Source: Azoarcus sp. (GTDB lineage: Bacteria > Pseudomonadota > Gammaproteobacteria > Burkholderiales > Rhodocyclaceae). From it: DNA of 64,000 nucleotides. Both the position numbers and the translations under genes were made by a program. The stretch is taken from positions 54,883-118,882 of the forward strand of contig DYFV01000005.1 in assembly GCA_020725025.1 (NCBI GenBank), in the 5' to 3' direction. The notes under the pieces were generated by a model. The model was not told the DNA's origin, searched no databases, and saw only the letters and a program-made list of their open reading frames with translations. This document shows, piece by piece, positions 8,456 through 18,532 of this stretch (its first letter is position 1; each line of letters opens with the position of its first letter).

Positions 8456-8899
8456 ATGCGCCTCAGCACCTTCTCGGACTACTGCCTGCGGGTCCTGATG
8501 TACCTCGGGGCGCAACCGGATCGGCTCGCGACCATCGCGGAGGTCGCGGAAGCCCATGCCATCTCGGAAAACCACCTGATGAAGGTGGTGCACCTGCTCG
8601 GGCGGGCCGGCTTCGTCGAGACGGTGCGGGGCAAGGGCGGCGGCATGCGGCTCGCCCGCGCGCCCGGGGACATCGTCATCGGCGACGTCTTGCGCCAGAC
8701 CGAGAGCGACTTCGCGCTCGCCGAATGCCTGGGCAGCGGCTCGAGCTGCCGTATCGCGAGCAGCTGCCAGTTGCGCCTGGTCCTCGACGAGGCGCTCGCG
8801 GCGATGTTCCTGGTGTTCGACGGCTACACGCTCGCCGACCTGCTCGGTCCGCCGCCGGGCGCGGCCAGGCCGATCCAGTGGATGACGTCCGCGAGATAA
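8456..8899 (+). CDS. nsrR: Rrf2-family nitric-oxide-sensing repressor NsrR
   Basis: A 147-residue Rrf2 regulator. The N-terminal winged helix reads [18 protein letters not shown], with [28 protein letters not shown] as recognition helix and wing. Three cysteines at residues 91, 98 and 104 (C-x6-C-x5-C) match the cluster ligands of NsrR, which loses repression when its Fe-S cluster reacts with NO. Spacing of the first pair is slightly wider than the C-x4-C that I recall for E. coli. The closest relatives by sequence feel are NsrR rather than IscR. It faces ccoG across 143 bp containing two mirrored NsrR-like half-sites. Confidence 0.9.
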   Translation: MRLSTFSDYCLRVLMYLGAQPDRLATIAEVAEAHAISENHLMKVVHLLGRAGFVETVRGKGGGMRLARAPGDIVIGDVLRQTESDFALAECLGSGSSCRIASSCQLRLVLDEALAAMFLVFDGYTLADLLGPPPGAARPIQWMTSAR

Positions 8900-8971
8900 C
8901 CGCGTAAGCCGCACCGGCTGCCGCCGGTCGCGCCGACCATCCCGTGACGCAACGCCGCATGCCCGCGAAGG

Positions 8972-8977
8972 TATAAT
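8972..8977 (+). promoter_or_regulatory. Candidate -10 element of ttcA
   Basis: A perfect TATAAT hexamer 32 bases before the ttcA start. No good -35 hexamer stands at the usual distance, so only the -10 is proposed. Confidence 0.35.
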
Positions 8978-9008
8978 CGCCCCCGCTCCTCCTGCCGGAT
9001 TTCCTGCC

Positions 9009-9926
9009 GTGACCACCCTTTCCGCCGCCGCCGAGGCGACCGACAGCCGCTTCTCCAACACCTTCCTGCGCCTGAAGAAAAAGCTCGAGCGCGGCGTCGG
9101 GGAGGCGATCGCCGACTTCGGCATGATCGGCGACGGCGACGTGGTGATGGTATGCGTGTCGGGCGGCAAGGACTCCTTCACCCTGCTGTCCTGCCTGCTC
9201 GCGCTGCGCGAGCGCGCCCCGGTGGACTTCCGCGTGATCGCGATGAACCTCGACCAGAAGCAGCCGGGTTTTCCCGCCGACGTGCTGCCCGCCTACTTCG
9301 AGTCCCTGGGCGTCGAGTACCGCATCGTCACGGAGGACACCTACTCGATCGTCAAGGACAAGATTCCCGAGGGGAAGACCACCTGCTCGCTGTGCTCGCG
9401 CCTGCGCCGCGGCATCATCTACCGCACCGCCCGCGAGCTCGGTGCCACCCGCATCGCCCTCGGCCACCACCGCGACGACATCCTCGAGACGCTCTTCCTC
9501 AACATGTTCTTCGGCGGCCGCATCAAGGCCATGCCGCCGAAGCTGGTGAGCGACGACGGCGAGCACGTGGTGATCCGCCCCCTCGCCTACTGCGTCGAGA
9601 ACGACATCGCCCGCTTCGCCCGGACGATGGATTTCCCCATCATTCCGTGCAACCTGTGCGGGTCGCAGGAGAACGCGCAGCGCAAGCAGATCAAGTCCAT
9701 GCTGCAGAGCTGGGCGCGCGAGCATCCGGGCCGCATCGAGTCGATCTTCACCGCGCTGGGGAATGTCGTGCCCTCCCACCTCGCAGACCAGAAGCTGTTC
9801 GACTTCAAGGGGCTCACGCGCGATACCGTGGTGGACGAAGGGGACATCGCCTTCGACGCGCCGGACCTCCTCACCGGCCGTACCGGAACGATCCGCATCG
9901 CCCCGGATGCGATGACGGACGAATGA
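9009..9926 (+). CDS. ttcA: tRNA 2-thiocytidine(32) synthetase TtcA
   Basis: TtcA thiolates cytidine 32 in certain tRNAs using ATP and a [4Fe-4S] cluster. The 305-residue protein has the PP-loop SGGKDS near residues 50-55 and two Cys pairs, CSLC near 125 and CNLC near 213, which hold the cluster with one further ligand. [14 protein letters not shown] matches the N-terminal region of E. coli TtcA. The start is GTG at 9009. The N-terminal length agrees with the family, and no upstream ATG fits. Confidence 0.95.
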   Translation: MTTLSAAAEATDSRFSNTFLRLKKKLERGVGEAIADFGMIGDGDVVMVCVSGGKDSFTLLSCLLALRERAPVDFRVIAMNLDQKQPGFPADVLPAYFESLGVEYRIVTEDTYSIVKDKIPEGKTTCSLCSRLRRGIIYRTARELGATRIALGHHRDDILETLFLNMFFGGRIKAMPPKLVSDDGEHVVIRPLAYCVENDIARFARTMDFPIIPCNLCGSQENAQRKQIKSMLQSWAREHPGRIESIFTALGNVVPSHLADQKLFDFKGLTRDTVVDEGDIAFDAPDLLTGRTGTIRIAPDAMTDE

Positions 9927-10041
9927 ACGCGATGAGCTGCCCCTTGCGCGCCGACGGCCATTTGATCATCATGACCGGCACGTCTCGCCGCGGCACCCGC
10001 GGCAAGCCGCGTCGCCTCGAAACCGCCATCCAAGTCCGGAC

Positions 10042-10911
10042 ATGAGCCAGCGGAAGAACCTTTGCGTCCTCGTCGTCGAGATCGTCGGCCGGAGTCGCCT
10101 GACCGAAGCGCTGGGCTCGACCGAAGCGCGCCATGCCATGGACCGCTGCAGCCACCGGGTCGATCGCGCCATCGCGGCCAACAGCGGCGAGATCCTGCGC
10201 AACGAGGACGACCGGATATGCGCGACCTTCGAGCGCTGCGACAACGCCATCCTCGCCGCCTGCGAGATGCTCGACCGGGTGCTGTGCCTGCCGCCGCTGC
10301 GCGGACTGCGCATGACCATCCGCGTGGGCGTGCACTACGGCGCCGCGTATCCCGCGGACGAGCCGGCAGGCGACGGCGAACTGGTGGCCGCGCGCCTCGC
10401 CACTGCCGCGCGCCGCGGCCAGGCACTGGCGAGCGGTGCGGTGGCGATGCTGCTCTCGCCCGCCACCCGCCACTTCGTCGGCTCCGAGCCGGTGAGCGTG
10501 ACGGAGCTCGAGGGACTGGAGTGGCCGGTGTATCCCCTCAGCCGCCACGCGGGCATGGTCACGTCGATTCCTCCCGCCATCCGCGTCTCCCAGCGCCTCA
10601 GGATCCGCCACCAGCAGGACGTGCTCTTCGTCGAGGACCAGCGGCCGGTGCTGCTGCTCGGGCGCGAGCTCGGCAACGACGTGGTGATCATCGACCCGCG
10701 CGCCTCGCGCCAGCACGTGCGCATCGAGCGCCGGCGCGACGGCTTCTTCCTGGTGGACCAGAGCACCAACGGCACCTACGTGGTCGAGGAGGACGGCAAG
10801 GAGCGCTGCATCAAGCGCGGCGAGGTCCCCCTCGTCGGACCGGGGCGCATCGGCTGCGGCTTTTCCGCCAACGAAGTGGAGCGCGATCTGGTGTTCTTCG
10901 AGATCGTGTGA
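10042..10911 (+). CDS. Class III cyclase-like domain fused to C-terminal FHA domain
   Basis: A 289-residue protein. Residues 5-175 resemble a class III adenylate/guanylate cyclase domain (VEIVGRSRLTEALGS, IRVGVHYGAA, DGELVAARLATAA). The first metal-binding Asp of the usual FADIVGST motif is Glu here (VVEIVG), and the second metal site region reads NEDDR, so catalytic activity is doubtful. Residues about 200-289 form an FHA phosphothreonine-binding domain with LGRELGNDVVI, ASRQHVRI and STNGTYV. The fold pair suggests a signalling adaptor that reads Ser/Thr phosphorylation. No kinase is adjacent. Confidence 0.75.
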   Translation: MSQRKNLCVLVVEIVGRSRLTEALGSTEARHAMDRCSHRVDRAIAANSGEILRNEDDRICATFERCDNAILAACEMLDRVLCLPPLRGLRMTIRVGVHYGAAYPADEPAGDGELVAARLATAARRGQALASGAVAMLLSPATRHFVGSEPVSVTELEGLEWPVYPLSRHAGMVTSIPPAIRVSQRLRIRHQQDVLFVEDQRPVLLLGRELGNDVVIIDPRASRQHVRIERRRDGFFLVDQSTNGTYVVEEDGKERCIKRGEVPLVGPGRIGCGFSANEVERDLVFFEIV

Positions 10912-10942
10912 GGCATAGCGGGCGCGCGGCGCCCGCCCTTCG

Positions 10943-11365
10943 ATGACCGAATTCCTGTCGCTGATCGACCCGGGCCCGCAGGCGGGCCTCGCGGCGCTCT
11001 TCCTGTCGAGCTTCCTCTCCGCCACCCTGCTGCCCGGCAGCTCCGAGCTCGTGCTCGCCGGCGTGCTGTCGCTGCATCCCGAGCAGGTGGGTGCCGCCCT
11101 GGCCCTGGCCACCACCGGCAACACCCTCGGCGGCATGAGCACCTATCTCCTCGCCCGCCTGCTGCCCGAGCGGGCCGAGGCTTCCCGGCGCGACTGGGTC
11201 CGCCGGGGCGGCCCGCCCATCCTGCTCCTGTCCTGGGCGCCGGTGGTGGGCGACGCCCTGTGCGCCGCGGCCGGCTGGCTGCGCCTGCCCTGGCCGGCCT
11301 GCCTCGCGTGGATGGCGATCGGCAAGCTGCTACGCTACGCCATCGTCGCACTGACCTTTACGTGA
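10943..11365 (+). CDS. YqaA/DedA-like small inner-membrane protein
   Basis: A 140-residue membrane protein with helices around LAALFLSSFLSATLLPGSSELVLAGVL, VGAALALATTGNTLGGMSTYLLARLL and the C-terminal WPACLAWMAIGKLLRYAIVAL. The SELVL and GNTLGG motifs and the short length are those of the YqaA branch of the DedA/SNARE-associated family, which is implicated in membrane homeostasis or lipid transport. It starts 32 bp after the FHA gene. Confidence 0.8.
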   Translation: MTEFLSLIDPGPQAGLAALFLSSFLSATLLPGSSELVLAGVLSLHPEQVGAALALATTGNTLGGMSTYLLARLLPERAEASRRDWVRRGGPPILLLSWAPVVGDALCAAAGWLRLPWPACLAWMAIGKLLRYAIVALTFT

Positions 11366-11382
11366 ACCCGAAAGAACCGACC

Positions 11383-11736
11383 ATGAGCATCCAACGCCAC
11401 GGCACCACCGCCCGCTACTCCGACATCGTCGTGCACAACGGCGTCGCCTACATCGTTGAAGTCCCGGCCACCGAAACCGCCGACGCCGCCACCCAGACCG
11501 GCGAGATCCTCGCCAGCCTCGACACCCTGCTCGCGCGCGCCGGCAGCGCCCGCGACCGGCTCCTGATGGCCACCATCTACCTCACCGACATGGCGGACCG
11601 CGACGCGGTCAACGCGGTGTGGGACGCCTGGCTGCCCGCCGGCAGCGCGCCCTCGCGGGCCTGCGTACAGGTCGCCGCCCTGGCGCTGCCGGGCTGGCGG
11701 ATCGAGATCGCCGTAACCGCGGCCATCGCGACCTGA
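11383..11736 (+). CDS. RidA/YjgF/YER057c/UK114-family protein
   Basis: A 117-residue RidA-superfamily trimer subunit. Family motifs are ATETADAATQTGEILASLDTLLARAGS, the ATIYLTDM strand, the WLPAGSAPSRACVQV region holding the Arg that binds the carboxylate in active RidA, and the C-terminal WRIEIAVTA. Active members hydrolyse reactive enamine/imine intermediates from PLP enzymes. The ATG at 11383 gives the standard family length. Confidence 0.88.
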   Translation: MSIQRHGTTARYSDIVVHNGVAYIVEVPATETADAATQTGEILASLDTLLARAGSARDRLLMATIYLTDMADRDAVNAVWDAWLPAGSAPSRACVQVAALALPGWRIEIAVTAAIAT

Positions 11737-11767
11737 ACCGCTGCGGCCGCCGTGTCCGCCTGACCTG

Positions 11768-11786
11768 CCGCGGGCGCCGCCCGCGG
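11768..11786. terminator. GC hairpin after ridA-like gene
   Basis: Perfect inverted repeat CCGCGGGC / GCCCGCGG with a three-base loop, 32 bases after the RidA stop. No T run follows, so it may only pause or stabilise the transcript. Confidence 0.4.
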
Positions 11787-11930
11787 GCGGCCCCGTCCGC
11801 CGGCAACCGCCGCCGCGCCTCATGGAAATCAAGCCCCTAGGCCGCGTAAGGCCTTGACGGCTCGATGTATTGCGCCGCAGTAAGCTACAATTGACGGCTT
11901 TCCCCGCCTTCCCGGTACCGGAAACGCGTC

Positions 11931-14900
11931 ATGACCCAACGCCTGCGAGAGATCCCCTACAACTACACCTCGTTCGCCGATCGCGAGATCGTGATCCGCC
12001 TGCTCGGCCCCGAGGCGTGGCAAACGCTCGATTCGCTGCGCAGCGAGCGGGTGACGGGGCGCTCGGCGCGCATGCTCTACGAGGTGCTGGGCGACATCTG
12101 GGTGGTCGAGCGCAACCCCTATCTGCAGGACGACCTTCTCGCCAACGAGGATCGCCGCGACGCGCTCATCGCCGCGCTGCGCCATCGGCTTCGCGAGGTC
12201 GAGAAGCGGCGCGAGGAGTCCGCCGCCGTCGACCCGGTGCGCAGCGCCAAGGTGGCGAGCCTGCTGCAGGCCGCGGAAGGCGCGGTGGACCGCTTCGCGC
12301 GGTTCTTCCACGACACGGCGGCCCTGCGCAAGCGGGTACTCAAGGCCCTCGCCCGCCACACCCGCCGCGACAACATCTGCTTCGACGGCCACGCCCGCGT
12401 CTCCCATGTGACGGACGCCACCGACTGGCGCGTCGAATACCCCTTCGTGGTGCTCTATCCCGACACCGAGGAGGAGATGGCGCCGCTGGTGCGCGAGTGC
12501 ATCGCGCTCGGGCTCACCATCATCCCGCGCGGGGGCGGCACCGGCTACACCGGCGGTGCGGTTCCGCTCGACGCCCGCTCGGCGGTGATCAACACCGAGA
12601 AGCTCATCGACCTGGGCCCCGTCGAGGAGATCGCGCTCCCCGACCGCGACGGCGCGCCCGGTCCGAGTTACGCCACCATCCGCACCGGCGCAGGCGTGGT
12701 GACCGAGCGCGTCGCCGAGGCCGCCGCGGCGGCCGGGCGCGTGTTCGCGGTCGATCCGACCTCGGCGAGCGCCTCCTGTATCGGCGGCAACATCGCCATG
12801 AACGCCGGCGGCAAGAAGGCGGTGCTGTGGGGCACGGCGCTGGACAACCTGGCGTGGTGGAAGATGGTCACGCCCGACGGCGAGTGGCTGGAGGTGGATC
12901 GCCTCGACCACAACTTCGGCAAGATCCACGAGCAGGAGACCGTGCGCTTCCGGCTGCGCCGCTACGACGCCTCCGGCCGGCACCAGCTCGCGGAAGAGAT
13001 CCTGGACCTGCCCGGCGCCTCCTGCCGCAAGACCGGGCTGGGCAAGGACGTCACCGACAAGTTCCTCGGCGGCGTGCCGGGGGTGCAGAAGGAAGGCACG
13101 GACGGCCTGATCGTCGCCGCCCGCTGGGTGCTGCACAAGATGCCCCCGGTCACCCGCACCGTGTGCCTGGAGTTCTTCGGCCAGGTGCGCGAGGCGGTGC
13201 CCGCCATCGTCGAAATCACCGACTGGTTCAAGCCGGGCGGCGAGGGCCACCGGCTGGGCGTGCAGCTCGCCGGCCTGGAGCATCTGGACGAGCGCTACGT
13301 GAAGGCGGTGGGCTACACCACCAAGGCCAAGCGCCACGGCCGGCCGAAGATGGTGCTCATCGGCGACATCGTCGGCCATGACGAGAACGCGGTGATGACC
13401 GCCGCCTCGGAAGTGGTGCGCATGTGCAACGCGCGCGCCGCCGAGGGCTTCATCGCGGTGAGCCCCGAGCAGAGGAAGCGCTTCTGGCTCGACCGCTCGC
13501 GCACCGCCGCGATCTCGCGCCACACCAACGCCTTCAAGGTGAACGAGGACGTGGTGATCCCGCTGCCGCGCATGGGCGACTATTGCGACGGCATCGAGCG
13601 CATCAACATCGAGCTCTCCACCTGCAACAAGCTCGCCCTGTGCGACGCGCTAGCCGAGTTCCTCGGAGGCGCCCTGCCGCTCGAGCAGGGCGACGCCAAC
13701 CTCGCCCCGGACGAGCTCATCGGCGACCGCCGCCAGGCCGCGCTCGACTACGTGGCGAGCGTGCGCCGGCGCTGGCAGTGGCTGCTCGACAACCTGGACA
13801 CGCCGCTCGCCCAAGCGGAGGCGCAGTTCGCGGAGTACGGCGTGCAGGCGGGCGAGCTTACCAACCGCGCCCGGAACCCGGTGCTCTTCCACCGACTCCA
13901 GGACTACTCGGTGCGGGTGTCGTGGAAGACCGAGCTCAAGCCCCGGCTGGACAAGATCTTCGACGGCGCGGTGTTCCGCCCGGTGGTCGCGCGCATCGCC
14001 GAGATCCACAAGCAGGTGCTGCGCGGGCGCGTCTTCGTGGCGCTGCACATGCACGCCGGCGACGGCAACGTGCACACGAACATCCCGGTGAACTCCGACA
14101 ACTACGAGATGCTGCAGACCGCCAACCGCGCGGTCGACCGCATCATGGCGCTGGCGCGTTCGCTGGACGGCGTGATCTCCGGCGAGCACGGTATCGGCAT
14201 CACCAAGCTCGACTACCTCACCGACACGGAGATGGCGAACTTCTGGGCCTACAAGCAGAAGGTGGACCCGGAAGGCCGCTTCAACCGCGGCAAGCTGATG
14301 CGCGGCGGCAACCTCGAGAACGCCTACACGCCGAGCTTCAACCTGATGGGCCACGAGTCGCTCATCATGGAGCAGACCGACGTGGGCGACATCGCCAACG
14401 ACATCAAGGACTGCCTGCGCTGCGGCAAGTGCAAGCCCGTGTGCTCGACCCACGTGCCGCGCGCCAACCTGCTCTACAGCCCGCGCAACAAGATCCTCTC
14501 CACCTCGCTGCTGATCGAGGCCTTCCTCTACGAGGAGCAGACCCGCCGCGGCGTCTCCCTCGCCCACTGGGCCGAGTTCGAGGACGTGGCCGACCACTGC
14601 ACGGTGTGCCACAAGTGCGAGAAGCCGTGCCCGGTGGACATCGACTTCGGCGACGTCTCGATCAAGATGCGCAACCTGCTGCGCCGCCAGGGCAAGAAGA
14701 GCTTCAACCCCGGCAAGGCCGCCGCCATGGCCTTCCTCACCATCAAGGACCCGGCCACCATCAAGGTGATCCGCAAGGGCATGATCGACTGGGGCTACAA
14801 GGCGCAGCGCCTCGCCCACCAGGTCGGCAAGTCCCTGGGGCTGGTGCAACCCCAGGTGAAGGCCCCGCCGGCGACGCTGGGCAAGGCGCCGGTCAAGGCC

Positions 14901-15818
14901 CAGGTGATCCACTTCATCAACAAGCCGATGCCGGGCAAGCTCCCCAAGCGCACCAGCCGGGCTCTGCTCGACATCGAGGACGACAAGGTCATCCCCGTGA
15001 TCCGCGACCCGCAGAAGGTCAACGCGGAGTCCGAAGCGGTCTTCTACTTCCCCGGCTGCGGCTCCGAGCGGCTCTTCAGCCAGGTCGGGCTCGCCACCCA
15101 GGCCATGCTGTACGAGGTCGGCGCCCTCACCGTGCTGCCGCCCGGCTACCTGTGCTGCGGCTACCCGCAGACGGCCGCCGGCGAGGAGGACAAGGGCCAG
15201 AAGATCACCACCGACAACAGGGTGCTCTTCCACCGTGTGGCCAACACGCTGAACTACCTCGACATCAAGACGGTGATCGTCTCCTGCGGCACCTGCATGG
15301 ATCAGCTGCAGAAGTACGAGTTCGAGCAGATCTTCCCCGGCTGCCGGCTCCTCGACATCCACGAGTACCTGATGGAGAAGGGGGTGAAGCTGGAGGGCGT
15401 CGATGGCGTGAAGTACATGTACCACGAACCCTGCCACACCCCGATGAAGGTGCACTCGGGCATCAAGGTGGCGAACGCGCTGATGGGCACGCGGGTGGAT
15501 CTCAACGACCGCTGCTGCGGCGAGTCGGGCACGCTCGCGGTGGCGCGTCCGGACATCTCCACCCAGGTGCGCTTCCGCAAGCAGCAGGAGATCGAGAAGG
15601 GTGCCGCCGCGCTGCGCGACGGCGGCGACGTCCCGGTGAAGATCCTCACCTCCTGCCCGAGCTGCCTGCAGGGCCTGTCGCGCTACGCGGACGACGCCGG
15701 CGGCATCGATCCGGACTACCTGGTGGTCGAGCTCGCACGGCACCGCCTGGGCGAGAACTGGATGGCGGAGTACGTGGCCCGGGTCAATCACGGCGGCATA
15801 GAGCGCGTGCTGCTTTGA
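11931..15818 (+). CDS. Large FAD- and [4Fe-4S]-containing oxidoreductase (DUF3683; D-lactate/glycolate dehydrogenase-like)
   Basis: A 1295-residue fusion. Residues 1-160 are the DUF3683 leader ([17 protein letters not shown]). About 165-800 form a GlcD/DLD-type FAD module with the PP-loop [13 protein letters not shown] and, near its C-terminal cap, [13 protein letters not shown]. Near residues 826 and 889 are [11 protein letters not shown] and [11 protein letters not shown], two ferredoxin motifs. About 1035-1290 has two CCG-type segments ([18 protein letters not shown] and [16 protein letters not shown]) plus SCGTCM and SCPSC, as in GlcF/HdrB. It therefore combines what glycolate or lactate oxidases split over two or three subunits. 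A quinone-linked 2-hydroxyacid dehydrogenase is likely, substrate unproven. No TM helix or signal is seen. Confidence 0.88.
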   Translation: MTQRLREIPYNYTSFADREIVIRLLGPEAWQTLDSLRSERVTGRSARMLYEVLGDIWVVERNPYLQDDLLANEDRRDALIAALRHRLREVEKRREESAAVDPVRSAKVASLLQAAEGAVDRFARFFHDTAALRKRVLKALARHTRRDNICFDGHARVSHVTDATDWRVEYPFVVLYPDTEEEMAPLVRECIALGLTIIPRGGGTGYTGGAVPLDARSAVINTEKLIDLGPVEEIALPDRDGAPGPSYATIRTGAGVVTERVAEAAAAAGRVFAVDPTSASASCIGGNIAMNAGGKKAVLWGTALDNLAWWKMVTPDGEWLEVDRLDHNFGKIHEQETVRFRLRRYDASGRHQLAEEILDLPGASCRKTGLGKDVTDKFLGGVPGVQKEGTDGLIVAARWVLHKMPPVTRTVCLEFFGQVREAVPAIVEITDWFKPGGEGHRLGVQLAGLEHLDERYVKAVGYTTKAKRHGRPKMVLIGDIVGHDENAVMTAASEVVRMCNARAAEGFIAVSPEQRKRFWLDRSRTAAISRHTNAFKVNEDVVIPLPRMGDYCDGIERINIELSTCNKLALCDALAEFLGGALPLEQGDANLAPDELIGDRRQAALDYVASVRRRWQWLLDNLDTPLAQAEAQFAEYGVQAGELTNRARNPVLFHRLQDYSVRVSWKTELKPRLDKIFDGAVFRPVVARIAEIHKQVLRGRVFVALHMHAGDGNVHTNIPVNSDNYEMLQTANRAVDRIMALARSLDGVISGEHGIGITKLDYLTDTEMANFWAYKQKVDPEGRFNRGKLMRGGNLENAYTPSFNLMGHESLIMEQTDVGDIANDIKDCLRCGKCKPVCSTHVPRANLLYSPRNKILSTSLLIEAFLYEEQTRRGVSLAHWAEFEDVADHCTVCHKCEKPCPVDIDFGDVSIKMRNLLRRQGKKSFNPGKAAAMAFLTIKDPATIKVIRKGMIDWGYKAQRLAHQVGKSLGLVQPQVKAPPATLGKAPVKAQVIHFINKPMPGKLPKRTSRALLDIEDDKVIPVIRDPQKVNAESEAVFYFPGCGSERLFSQVGLATQAMLYEVGALTVLPPGYLCCGYPQTAAGEEDKGQKITTDNRVLFHRVANTLNYLDIKTVIVSCGTCMDQLQKYEFEQIFPGCRLLDIHEYLMEKGVKLEGVDGVKYMYHEPCHTPMKVHSGIKVANALMGTRVDLNDRCCGESGTLAVARPDISTQVRFRKQQEIEKGAAALRDGGDVPVKILTSCPSCLQGLSRYADDAGGIDPDYLVVELARHRLGENWMAEYVARVNHGGIERVLL

Positions 15819-15905
15819 CCGCCGTGAGGAAATACTCGGGCGATTGCCCATTACGGGTGAATGGCCGGGCAAATTCCGTTATATTCCCGAAGTCGTAGTG
15901 TCGAC

Positions 15906-15926
15906 CCGGTAGCGCCACGCTACCGG
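15906..15926 (+). promoter_or_regulatory. Leader hairpin upstream of the TPP-enzyme gene
   Basis: Perfect 9-bp stem CCGGTAGCG / CGCTACCGG with a three-base loop, ending 14 bases before the GGGAG ribosome site of the next gene. A possible -10 (TATATT, 15880-15885) lies just upstream but lacks a -35. It may be a 5' leader structure or an operator. Confidence 0.4.
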
Positions 15927-15953
15927 TCGCACAGGATCTCGGGAGTGAAGTTG

Positions 15954-17735
15954 ATGACCGCAAGGGAGCCTGCCGGCGCCACTGCGCAGGCCGCCGATCT
16001 GATCGTCGCCTATCTGGAGCAGCTCGGCATCGAATACGTCTTCGGCGTTCCGGGCGGCGCGATAGAACCGTTGTACGACGCGCTGGCGCGCAGCAGCCGG
16101 CGGGGCGGCCCACGTCCGGTGGTGGCGCGCCACGAATCGGGGGCGGCCTTCATGGCCGACGGCTACGCGCGCGAGACGGGCCGCATCGGCGTGTGCTGCG
16201 CGACCTCCGGGCCGGGGGCGACCAATCTGCTCACCGGCGTCGCCTGCGCCTACGACAACGGCGTACCGCTGCTCGCCATCACCGGCCAGCCCGCGCTGCC
16301 CTCGTTCGGCCGCAAGGCGCTGCAGGAATCCGCCTGCACCGGCGTCAACACCCTGGGCATGTTCCAGCACTGCACGCGCTACAACACCCTCGTGTCGCAT
16401 CCGGACCAGCTCGAGAACAAGCTCGCCAACGCCCTGATGCGGGCGAGCAAGGCACCCCGAGGCCCCTCCCACCTGTCGATCCCGGTGGACATCCTGCGCA
16501 CGCCGCTCGCGACCAGCCGGCCGGCATACGACCTCGACAGCCTGTTGCAGGGCAACGTGCTCATCGACGAGGAGCAGGTGCGGGCGCTGTGCACCGCGGT
16601 CGCGGAGGCGCGCCGCATGGTGATCCTCATCGGCAGCGGCCAAGGCTGCGGAGAGGCGATCGAGGCGATCATCAAGATCGCGGAGCTTACCGGCTCGCTG
16701 TTCGTGACCTCGCCCGACGCCAAGGGGCTGGTCAATCCCCGGCACCAGCTCTACCGCGGCGTCTTCGGATTCGCCGGCCACGCTTCGGCCGATCTGGCCC
16801 TGCGCAACGAGCCCGATCTCGTGCTCGCGATCGGCGCGAGCCTGGGCGAATGGACCAGCGGCGCCTGGTCGCGGGACCTGCTCAACGAGCGCCTGATTCA
16901 TATCGACACCTCCGAAGAACATCTGCTGCGCTCGCCGATGGCCCGGCTGCACGTGCGCGGCAACATCCGTTCGGTATGCGAGCGGCTCCTCGACCAGCTC
17001 TCGCAACACCGGGCGCCGATGGCGCTGGACCGCGGTCTCGCCGACCCGGAGCACATGTTGCAGGACCGGGCGAAGTTCGTCTCGGACGCAACCCCAGTCA
17101 AACCACAGCGGCTCATGCGCGAGCTGTCCCTGCGGCTGCGCCCGGACACGCGCTTCTTCGCCGACGCCGGCAACAGCACCGCCTGGGCGATCCACTATCT
17201 CCAGCCCCACGACCGCCGCGTCGTCCAGCAGCCCGACTACGAGGCGCGCGCGGGGGTGCAGCGGCGCAAGGCCGACGCGGGCTGGCTGCGGGTGCTGATG
17301 GACTTCGCCCCCATGGGCTGGGCGATCGGCGCATCGGTCGGCTGCGCGCGCGCCAACCCCGGCTGCCCGGTGGTGTGCATCACCGGCGACGGCAGCTACC
17401 TGATGAACGGCCAGGAGCTCTCGGTCGCGGCGGTCGAGGGGCTGTCCGTCATCTTCGTCGTCCTCAACGACCGCGCGCTGGGCATGGTCAAGCACGGCCA
17501 GCGCCTGGCCGGTGCCGAGTCCATCGCATTCGAGCTGCCGGCAGTGGACTTCCGCCTCCAGGCCGAGTCCCTGGGCATTCCCGCGCACGTGGTGCGCTCG
17601 CCCGCGGACCTCGACGCCCTGGACCTGCGCGCCATGGCCGCGCACAAGGGGCCGACCCTGCTCGATGTGCACATCGACGGCGAGGAGGTGCCCCCCATGG
17701 GCCTGCGCATGAAGGTGCTGGGGTCGGTGCGATGA
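15954..17735 (+). CDS. Thiamine-pyrophosphate-dependent enzyme (acetolactate synthase-like)
   Basis: A 593-residue member of the three-domain TPP superfamily. The N-terminal domain has the ylide-activating Glu in VARHESGAAFMADGYAR (near residue 60) and TSGPGATNLLTG; the middle domain follows; the C-terminal domain has the TPP/Mg motif GDGSYLMNGQELS through VVLNDRALGMVKHGQR (from about residue 478). It therefore likely decarboxylates a 2-oxoacid and carries the aldehyde to an acceptor, but the reaction is unknown. Its ATG at 15954 follows GGGAG by 8 bases. Its stop overlaps the next start, in a run of three such overlaps with citrate-synthase-fold genes and a TonB receptor, a context not expected for an ilv operon. 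Confidence 0.85.
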   Translation: MTAREPAGATAQAADLIVAYLEQLGIEYVFGVPGGAIEPLYDALARSSRRGGPRPVVARHESGAAFMADGYARETGRIGVCCATSGPGATNLLTGVACAYDNGVPLLAITGQPALPSFGRKALQESACTGVNTLGMFQHCTRYNTLVSHPDQLENKLANALMRASKAPRGPSHLSIPVDILRTPLATSRPAYDLDSLLQGNVLIDEEQVRALCTAVAEARRMVILIGSGQGCGEAIEAIIKIAELTGSLFVTSPDAKGLVNPRHQLYRGVFGFAGHASADLALRNEPDLVLAIGASLGEWTSGAWSRDLLNERLIHIDTSEEHLLRSPMARLHVRGNIRSVCERLLDQLSQHRAPMALDRGLADPEHMLQDRAKFVSDATPVKPQRLMRELSLRLRPDTRFFADAGNSTAWAIHYLQPHDRRVVQQPDYEARAGVQRRKADAGWLRVLMDFAPMGWAIGASVGCARANPGCPVVCITGDGSYLMNGQELSVAAVEGLSVIFVVLNDRALGMVKHGQRLAGAESIAFELPAVDFRLQAESLGIPAHVVRSPADLDALDLRAMAAHKGPTLLDVHIDGEEVPPMGLRMKVLGSVR

Positions 17736-18532
17736 GCGCCGAAGGCGTGATCGAGACCCGCATCTGGCAGGAAGAGGCGGAAGCCGACGACCCGATGGCG
17801 GTGCGCCTCGCCCGTTGCCACGGCTACGACGTCTACGGCGAGATGCTCGGGCACGCGCGCTGGGCAGACATGATCTACCTGCTGTTTCGCGGGGAGGCGC
17901 CCAGCGTGCCGCAATGCGCGCTGCTCGACGGTCTGGCGGTAGCCCTGGCGAACCCCGGTCCGCGCGACCCCTCGGTGCACGCCGCAATGTGCGGCGGTGT
18001 CGGCGGCTCGCCCGCGGCGGCCAGCCTGATGGCGGCGCTGGCGATCGGAGCTGGGCCGCTGGCGGGCGGCCGCGAGGTCTTCGTGGCGATGCAGCGCTGG
18101 GAACGCTGCGGCACCGATCTGGATGCCTGGCGCGACGAACTCGCCCGACCGGCAGAGCCGTGCGCGTCGATCTGGCCGGCGGAGGCGCATCCGCCCGGCT
18201 TCGACCCGAACGGCGTGACAACCGCCACGACGGTCCGGCAGACGCTCGCCTGCCTCGCCGCGATCGAGGGCACCGAGCGCCTCCCCTGGCTCGCAGCCCA
18301 GCGCGCTGCGCTGGAAGCGGCGGCTGGAGTTCCGCTCGCCCTGTCCGGCGTGGCAGCCGCGGCGTTCGCCGACCTCGGCTTCGCGCCCGCCGAAGGCGAG
18401 GCACTGCACCTCATCTTGCGACTGCCGGGCGCGGCCGCCCATGCGCTCGAGCAGCAGGCGCGCGGCCACAAGAAGTTCCCCTTCTTCGCCATCGAGCTGG
18501 AAGAGGCACCGAGCGCGGAGGCGGCCCGATGA
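17732..18532 (+). CDS. Citrate-synthase-fold protein 1 (citryl-CoA-lyase-like, catalytic residues apparently lost)
   Basis: 266 residues, shorter than a citrate synthase but similar to the single-domain citryl-CoA-lyase-like group. YDVYGEMLGHARWADMIYLLFRGEAPS matches the family N-terminus, and the C-terminal RLPGAAAHALEQQARGHK matches the last helices. Where active enzymes have a His in HGGA, this reads LAGGREV. Where they have NVDGAIAA with the catalytic Asp, this reads ALSGVAAAA. These comparisons are from memory, not an alignment. It overlaps both neighbours by ATGA. It may be a pseudo-enzyme or a partner of the next gene product. Confidence 0.7.
   Translation: MSAEGVIETRIWQEEAEADDPMAVRLARCHGYDVYGEMLGHARWADMIYLLFRGEAPSVPQCALLDGLAVALANPGPRDPSVHAAMCGGVGGSPAAASLMAALAIGAGPLAGGREVFVAMQRWERCGTDLDAWRDELARPAEPCASIWPAEAHPPGFDPNGVTTATTVRQTLACLAAIEGTERLPWLAAQRAALEAAAGVPLALSGVAAAAFADLGFAPAEGEALHLILRLPGAAAHALEQQARGHKKFPFFAIELEEAPSAEAAR

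Noticed and set aside
11854..11891. TTGACG and TACAAT as a promoter for the large oxidoreductase
   Set aside because: The spacing is 26 bases, too long for a sigma-70 promoter.
13650..15872. 740-residue minus-strand open frame
   Set aside because: Antisense shadow of the FAD/Fe-S oxidoreductase, which has clear motifs on the plus strand.
15880..15885. TATATT as a firm promoter for the TPP operon
   Set aside because: No -35 hexamer at 16-18 bases upstream; mentioned only as a possibility with the leader hairpin.
15954..17735. Calling the TPP enzyme IlvB (acetolactate synthase)
   Set aside because: No IlvN regulatory subunit or IlvC follows, and the neighbours are citrate-synthase-fold and TonB genes; only the superfamily is supported.
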